Source: Glaciecola sp964195425 (GTDB lineage Bacteria > Pseudomonadota > Gammaproteobacteria > Enterobacterales > Alteromonadaceae). Taken from it: a stretch of DNA of 64,000 nt. The stretch covers positions 1 through 64,000 of the forward strand of contig CAXMOM010000058.1 of assembly GCA_964195425.1 (NCBI GenBank). The letters are read 5' to 3'. Of this stretch, positions 60,468 through 64,000 are shown piece by piece; within the stretch, counting starts at the first letter, position 1, and the number at the start of each line of letters is the position of its first letter. The notes beneath the pieces are model-generated. The model searched no databases. It saw only the letters and a list, made by a program, of their open reading frames with translations, and was not told the DNA's origin. The position numbers and the translations under genes are program-made.

Positions 60468-61667
60468 TTATCTCCCTGCCGTTTTTGGATAATCTTTCGG
60501 GTATTTAGCAATATGCGACTCTAATTCTTTTAGTTGTTTTTGCAGATGCCAAGGGGGAGTATCGTAGACATCTTCTATAATATCTTTTAGCGGATTAATA
60601 GGTACTTTTTCTGCGCGTTTTAAAGATGCCAAAATATCTTCACGACTTTTTTCTAGATATTCATCCATCGACTTTTTGTTATACCAACCTTTACTATCTA
60701 ACCAGCGTTGGAAACGTAAAACAGGATCTTTCAAATGCCATTTAGCCTCTTCATCTTTACTTCTGTACCCGCTTGGGTCATCAGAGGTACTGTGCGCAGC
60801 GAGCCTATAGGTCATTGCCTCAATTAATACGGGCGTATTTTCGGCTAAGGCTAATTCCCGAGCGGTTTGAGTGGCTGCGTAGACTGCCAAAACATCGTTA
60901 CCATCAACTCTAATAGTGGGTACACCATACCCTATTCCTCTTGATGCTATGCCGTCACCCACAAACTGCTCTTGTGATGGCGTTGATATCGCATAGCCAT
61001 TATTTCGACAGAAAAAGATGGTTGGACACTTAAGTACCGCGGCCATATTTAATCCGGCGTGAAAATCGCCTTCAGATGCAGCACCCTCACCAAAGTAGCA
61101 TATGGTAATAGCTGGTTTACCCGCCATCTTTTGACCATATGCATAACCAGCGGCTTGCGGAATTTGTGTACCGAGGGGCGAAGATATGGTCATAAAATTA
61201 AGTGCTTTATCGCCATAATGAATAGGCATTTGACGACCCTTATTAGGATCAAGATGATTACTAAACATCTGGTTCATGAATTGGTCGGTGGTATATCCTC
61301 TATAGACTAATGACCCTTGCTCTCGATATTGCGACATAATCATGTCGTCATCAGACAATGCCGCTGTAGAAGCAACAATAGAGGCCTCTTCTCCGGTGCA
61401 GGCCAAATAAAAACTAATACGGCCTTGGCGCTGAGCACCAACCATGCGGTCGTCTAACAGGCGCGTAAACGCCATACTTTTATATATTTTAAGAGCTTCT
61501 TGCTTACTAAGTTTTGGTATTTGTTGTTTATTTTTTTCTACACCGTCCTCGTCAAGCAATTGCAACATAGGTATATCAAGCAAACCATTTTTAATTACGG
61601 TTACTTCGTGTGTCGGCTTAATGCCGTACAAATGATTTCTTTCTTGTATAGTAGGTATTGTTGACAT
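60468..61667 (-). CDS. bkdA1: Branched-chain 2-oxoacid dehydrogenase E1 alpha subunit
   Basis: This is the thiamine diphosphate-dependent E1 alpha subunit. The frame starts at 61712, but the ATG at 61667 is preceded by GGAAGG and yields MSTIPTIQERN and 399 residues. Motifs are YREQGSLVYRGY, the GDG-type thiamine region (here YFGEGAASEGDFHAGLNMAA with CRNNGYAIST) and the phosphorylation-loop-like YRLAAHSTSDDPSGYR. It is the first gene of the leftward bkdA1-bkdA2-bkdB operon, behind a 455-base upstream region. Confidence 0.93.
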   Translation of the reverse strand: MSTIPTIQERNHLYGIKPTHEVTVIKNGLLDIPMLQLLDEDGVEKNKQQIPKLSKQEALKIYKSMAFTRLLDDRMVGAQRQGRISFYLACTGEEASIVASTAALSDDDMIMSQYREQGSLVYRGYTTDQFMNQMFSNHLDPNKGRQMPIHYGDKALNFMTISSPLGTQIPQAAGYAYGQKMAGKPAITICYFGEGAASEGDFHAGLNMAAVLKCPTIFFCRNNGYAISTPSQEQFVGDGIASRGIGYGVPTIRVDGNDVLAVYAATQTARELALAENTPVLIEAMTYRLAAHSTSDDPSGYRSKDEEAKWHLKDPVLRFQRWLDSKGWYNKKSMDEYLEKSREDILASLKRAEKVPINPLKDIIEDVYDTPPWHLQKQLKELESHIAKYPKDYPKTAGR

Positions 61668-62122
61668 AGCACCTTCCAAAAATATAAACCTTTGCGGACA
61701 AATTATGCACATTCATAAGCAAACGTTTTGGGTAATACTCTTAGCGAGTTAATACCCTCTATACTAGTTTAGCTTTGGTTTGTCTGTATTGCTAAATAGA
61801 AAGAATGACCAATTTTTAGCATGAGACATTTCATTTTTTTGAACAAAAACTAGGATGATCATCCTATTTGTAACAAATTTGTTTAATTTTCGCTACAAAT
61901 GATTAGAAACATTTAATAGAACTATACTTTCAAAATATATAACCGATATATACTATTTACGGGTTAGTATTTCCCGATTTTTTTAATGTAAAAAACCATA
62001 CGAACTTTTTACACCTAATTAGATTCTTATTTATGTGTATGAGTGACACTAAGTTTGTGCAAATGCTAAGACCATTTAGTAAGTACGCAGCTTTTGGTCA
62101 ATAAATGTAGGTGAGGAAATTA
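61668..62122. other. Intergenic region between divergent bkd operon and subtilase
   Basis: This 455-base, AT-rich region should hold the promoters for both flanking genes. It contains one perfect 16-base palindrome (61851-61866). I see no ORF, riboswitch or terminator. A possible rightward promoter TTGAAC-N17-TCCTAT (61840-61868) has the palindrome in its spacer. Confidence 0.5.
61851..61866. promoter_or_regulatory. Perfect 16-base palindrome, candidate operator
   Basis: TAGGATGATCATCCTA is an uninterrupted palindrome 184 bases upstream of bkdA1 and 257 upstream of the subtilase. Its size fits a TetR- or MarR-type operator. It overlaps a possible promoter in the rightward direction. The regulator is unknown. 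Confidence 0.45.
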
Positions 62123-64000
62123 ATGAATTTAAGTAGATTAGTTATTATGGCCTTTTGTGTCGTTGCATATTCCGTGTCTTCAATTGCGGCAGACAACGAA
62201 GTAGCAAAGTCGGGCATTGCCGCTATTTCAAATAACCTGTCGTCTAGCCAGGTCGTGAAAAGCAATAATAACCCATCGAAAGGCCGCTTTCTTGGACATC
62301 GAAAGTTTACCTACGAGCCTGATTTACAAAAAAACACCCTACATACGTACATTGTTGAACTCAACGAACTTGCGGTAGCCCAAGAGCCACAAGCGATTGC
62401 CGAAATGGTGTTTCAAAAACAACGAGCAAATGCGAATGCAAACAACAGGCAGGCAAATAGCCTAACCAGCAAAGACTATTCGCAAAACTATGCGGTTAAC
62501 AGACAAATAGACAAAATTGTTCGCCAACAACAAGCATTTTTAGACCAAAGTGCAGCTCAACTTATTAATTTTAAAATATTAACAAGTTATAAGTATGGCA
62601 TTAATGGAATGGCAATTCGCGTAACCCAACTACAAGCACAAGCATTATCTCAACTGTCTCAGGTTAAACGTATTCAAAGAGAACAAACTCGCACGCTTAA
62701 TACAGATAGAGGACCAGTTTTGATTGGTGCCCCTAAAGTGTGGGATGGCACGGCTTTTAGTGGAGTAGCGCAAACATTTGGCGAAGGTATTATAATTGGT
62801 ATTATTGATTCAGGTGTTAACACCGATCATCTTTCATTCGCAGAAATTGCAGGTGACGGATATGTGCATACTAATCCGCGTGGCGACGGCAATTACTTAG
62901 GTGATTGCGCGAGTATTTTTGCAGAACTGTGCAACAACAAGCTCATTGGCGTTTATAGTTACACTGACATTACCGACGATTACACCGACACTAGTATTTT
63001 TCCACCTAACTTACCGCGAAATGGCGAAGACTATGGTGGACATGGTAGCCATGTTGCTAGCATTGCCGCGGGTAATATACTCATAAACGTAGATGAGGTT
63101 TTTCCTACGGTAGGAGAAGAACGTAGTTCTGGGACACCCACGGGTTTTACCTTTGACAAAATATCTGGCGTTGCTCCACGCGCTAATATTATTTCATATC
63201 AAGTTTGTTATGGCGGCACCAACGAACGCGAAGATACCTATGCGGATTGTTTAGATAGCCCTATTTTAAAAGCGATAGACGACGCTATTAGAGATAATGT
63301 CGATGTTATTAACTTCTCAATTAGTGGTGGCGGCAATCCTTGGCTCAACCCAACAGAGCAGGCTTTTTTATCTGCCCGTAATGCCGGAATATTTGTGGCG
63401 GTTTCTGCAGATAATTCTGGTCCAGAACCTATTACGTCAGAAAAAACAGCGCCATGGTATACCGCAGTGGCTGCCAGTGAACACGGTCGTGAAAACGTTT
63501 TTTCTAAGCAGCTAAACGGATTTACTGGCGGTGCTAGTACCCTAAATGCCATGGTGGGGCAAAGCAATACTGGCTCTTTCACTGCTCCAATTGTGTATGC
63601 TGGCGATTTTGGTAATACGAATGATCCAGGAGGTGACTCAGCACAATGTTTAGAGCCCTTCCCTGAAGGTACATTTAGTGGCCAAATAGTAGTGTGTGAC
63701 AGAGGCGAGATTGCACGTATTCAAAAAGCAGTTAATGTGCGCGATGGCGGCGCTGGCGGTTATGTTTTAGTCAACGTAGATGGAAGCGAGACATTTTTAG
63801 CCAACGACCAATACGTGATACCCGGCATACATATTGATGCAAGCAACGGTAATAACTTAAAAGCATGGCTACGGACAGGCCAAAATCACCGCGCAAATAT
63901 AACGGGTGGTGTACCAACACAGACGGTAGATGCAAGCCGCGTAGATGTGTTGGCCGATTATTCGTCACGGGGGCCAAACGACGACATTAGCACTTTGTTA
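62123..64000 (+). CDS. Secreted subtilisin-like serine protease (S8) with probable PA domain, partial
   Basis: This exported subtilase continues beyond the window (626 codons seen). The signal peptide ends near SSIAA (residue about 23); residues 60-200 form an I9-type propeptide. The catalytic domain has Asp229 in GIIDSGVNTDH and His307 in GGHGSHVASIAAG; the oxyanion Asn is in VAVSADNSGP. Between about 480 and 600 lies a region like a PA (protease-associated) insert, recognised by GQIVVCDRGEIARIQKAVN and GGAGGYVLVN. The catalytic Ser and C-terminus are outside the window. AGGTGAGGA before the ATG supports the start. Confidence 0.9.
   Translation, partial: MNLSRLVIMAFCVVAYSVSSIAADNEVAKSGIAAISNNLSSSQVVKSNNNPSKGRFLGHRKFTYEPDLQKNTLHTYIVELNELAVAQEPQAIAEMVFQKQRANANANNRQANSLTSKDYSQNYAVNRQIDKIVRQQQAFLDQSAAQLINFKILTSYKYGINGMAIRVTQLQAQALSQLSQVKRIQREQTRTLNTDRGPVLIGAPKVWDGTAFSGVAQTFGEGIIIGIIDSGVNTDHLSFAEIAGDGYVHTNPRGDGNYLGDCASIFAELCNNKLIGVYSYTDITDDYTDTSIFPPNLPRNGEDYGGHGSHVASIAAGNILINVDEVFPTVGEERSSGTPTGFTFDKISGVAPRANIISYQVCYGGTNEREDTYADCLDSPILKAIDDAIRDNVDVINFSISGGGNPWLNPTEQAFLSARNAGIFVAVSADNSGPEPITSEKTAPWYTAVAASEHGRENVFSKQLNGFTGGASTLNAMVGQSNTGSFTAPIVYAGDFGNTNDPGGDSAQCLEPFPEGTFSGQIVVCDRGEIARIQKAVNVRDGGAGGYVLVNVDGSETFLANDQYVIPGIHIDASNGNNLKAWLRTGQNHRANITGGVPTQTVDASRVDVLADYSSRGPNDDISTLL

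Noticed and set aside
1..64000. CRISPR arrays, tRNA or rRNA genes, insertion sequences, prophage
   Set aside because: No regularly spaced repeats, no tRNA-like cloverleaf, no transposase or integrase motif was seen.

Overview
This is a low-GC chromosomal segment of a marine gammaproteobacterium, most likely an Alteromonadales member near Alteromonas, Glaciecola or Paraglaciecola. The evidence is E. coli-like gene order over long stretches (purC-bamC-dapA / gcvR-bcp / perM / bepA-yfgD / hda / purMN, and yceD-rpmF-plsX-fabHDG-acpP-fabF-pabC-mltG-tmk-holB-tatD), combined with marine-type genes such as DUF2066, DUF2069, DUF3108, a bkd complex, an S8 protease with a probable PA domain, and a PEP-CTERM-like remnant. 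I saw no rRNA, tRNA, CRISPR array, insertion sequence or prophage.

Layout. 1-3.5 kb: purC (cut by the window edge), bamC and dapA leftward; gcvR and bcp rightward. 3.6-10.5 kb: perM, the periplasmic protease bepA, a thioredoxin-like protein, yfgD, wrbA, a DUF2069 membrane protein and a large unrecognised lipoprotein with an HExxH motif. 10.5-18 kb: hda and a DUF2066 protein, divergent from purM-purN-DUF3108, then fadE behind a FadR-like operator. 18-21.8 kb: adenosine deaminase, an orphan LuxR-type regulator and the tRNA-modifying pair cmoA-cmoB.

21.9-26.8 kb is the most coherent accessory operon: D-glycerate kinase, an MpgP-type phosphatase, a glucosyl-3-phosphoglycerate synthase-like transferase and a GH13 glucosylglycerate phosphorylase-like enzyme. 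Together they could build the compatible solute glucosylglycerate from 3-phosphoglycerate and an NDP-glucose, then break it down to glucose-1-phosphate and D-glycerate and re-phosphorylate the glycerate, closing a cycle.

26.8-36 kb: DUF2189 and LRAT-like proteins, alaA-yfbR, a PilZ protein, two tiny membrane-protein ORFs (one interrupted by a stop), a dGTPase-like gene, msrPQ, a small gene behind LexA-like boxes, and a PNPOx-family protein. 36-46.8 kb: the long leftward fatty-acid/phospholipid/DNA-replication cluster. 47-51.2 kb: yceF-type Maf, DUF2177, a SpmA/SpmB-like membrane protein, a 678-base gap holding a probable structured small RNA, tesB, and the remnant of a PEP-CTERM-type gene. 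51.2-56.8 kb: a 1153-residue phosphorylase-like protein and a Hanks-type kinase with an unknown C-terminal half. 56.9-61.7 kb: rlmJ and the bkd branched-chain 2-oxoacid dehydrogenase genes (E1 alpha, E1 beta, E2; no E3). From 62.1 kb to the edge: a secreted subtilase, cut by the window end.

All family assignments come from reading motifs, lengths and gene order; no database search was run.
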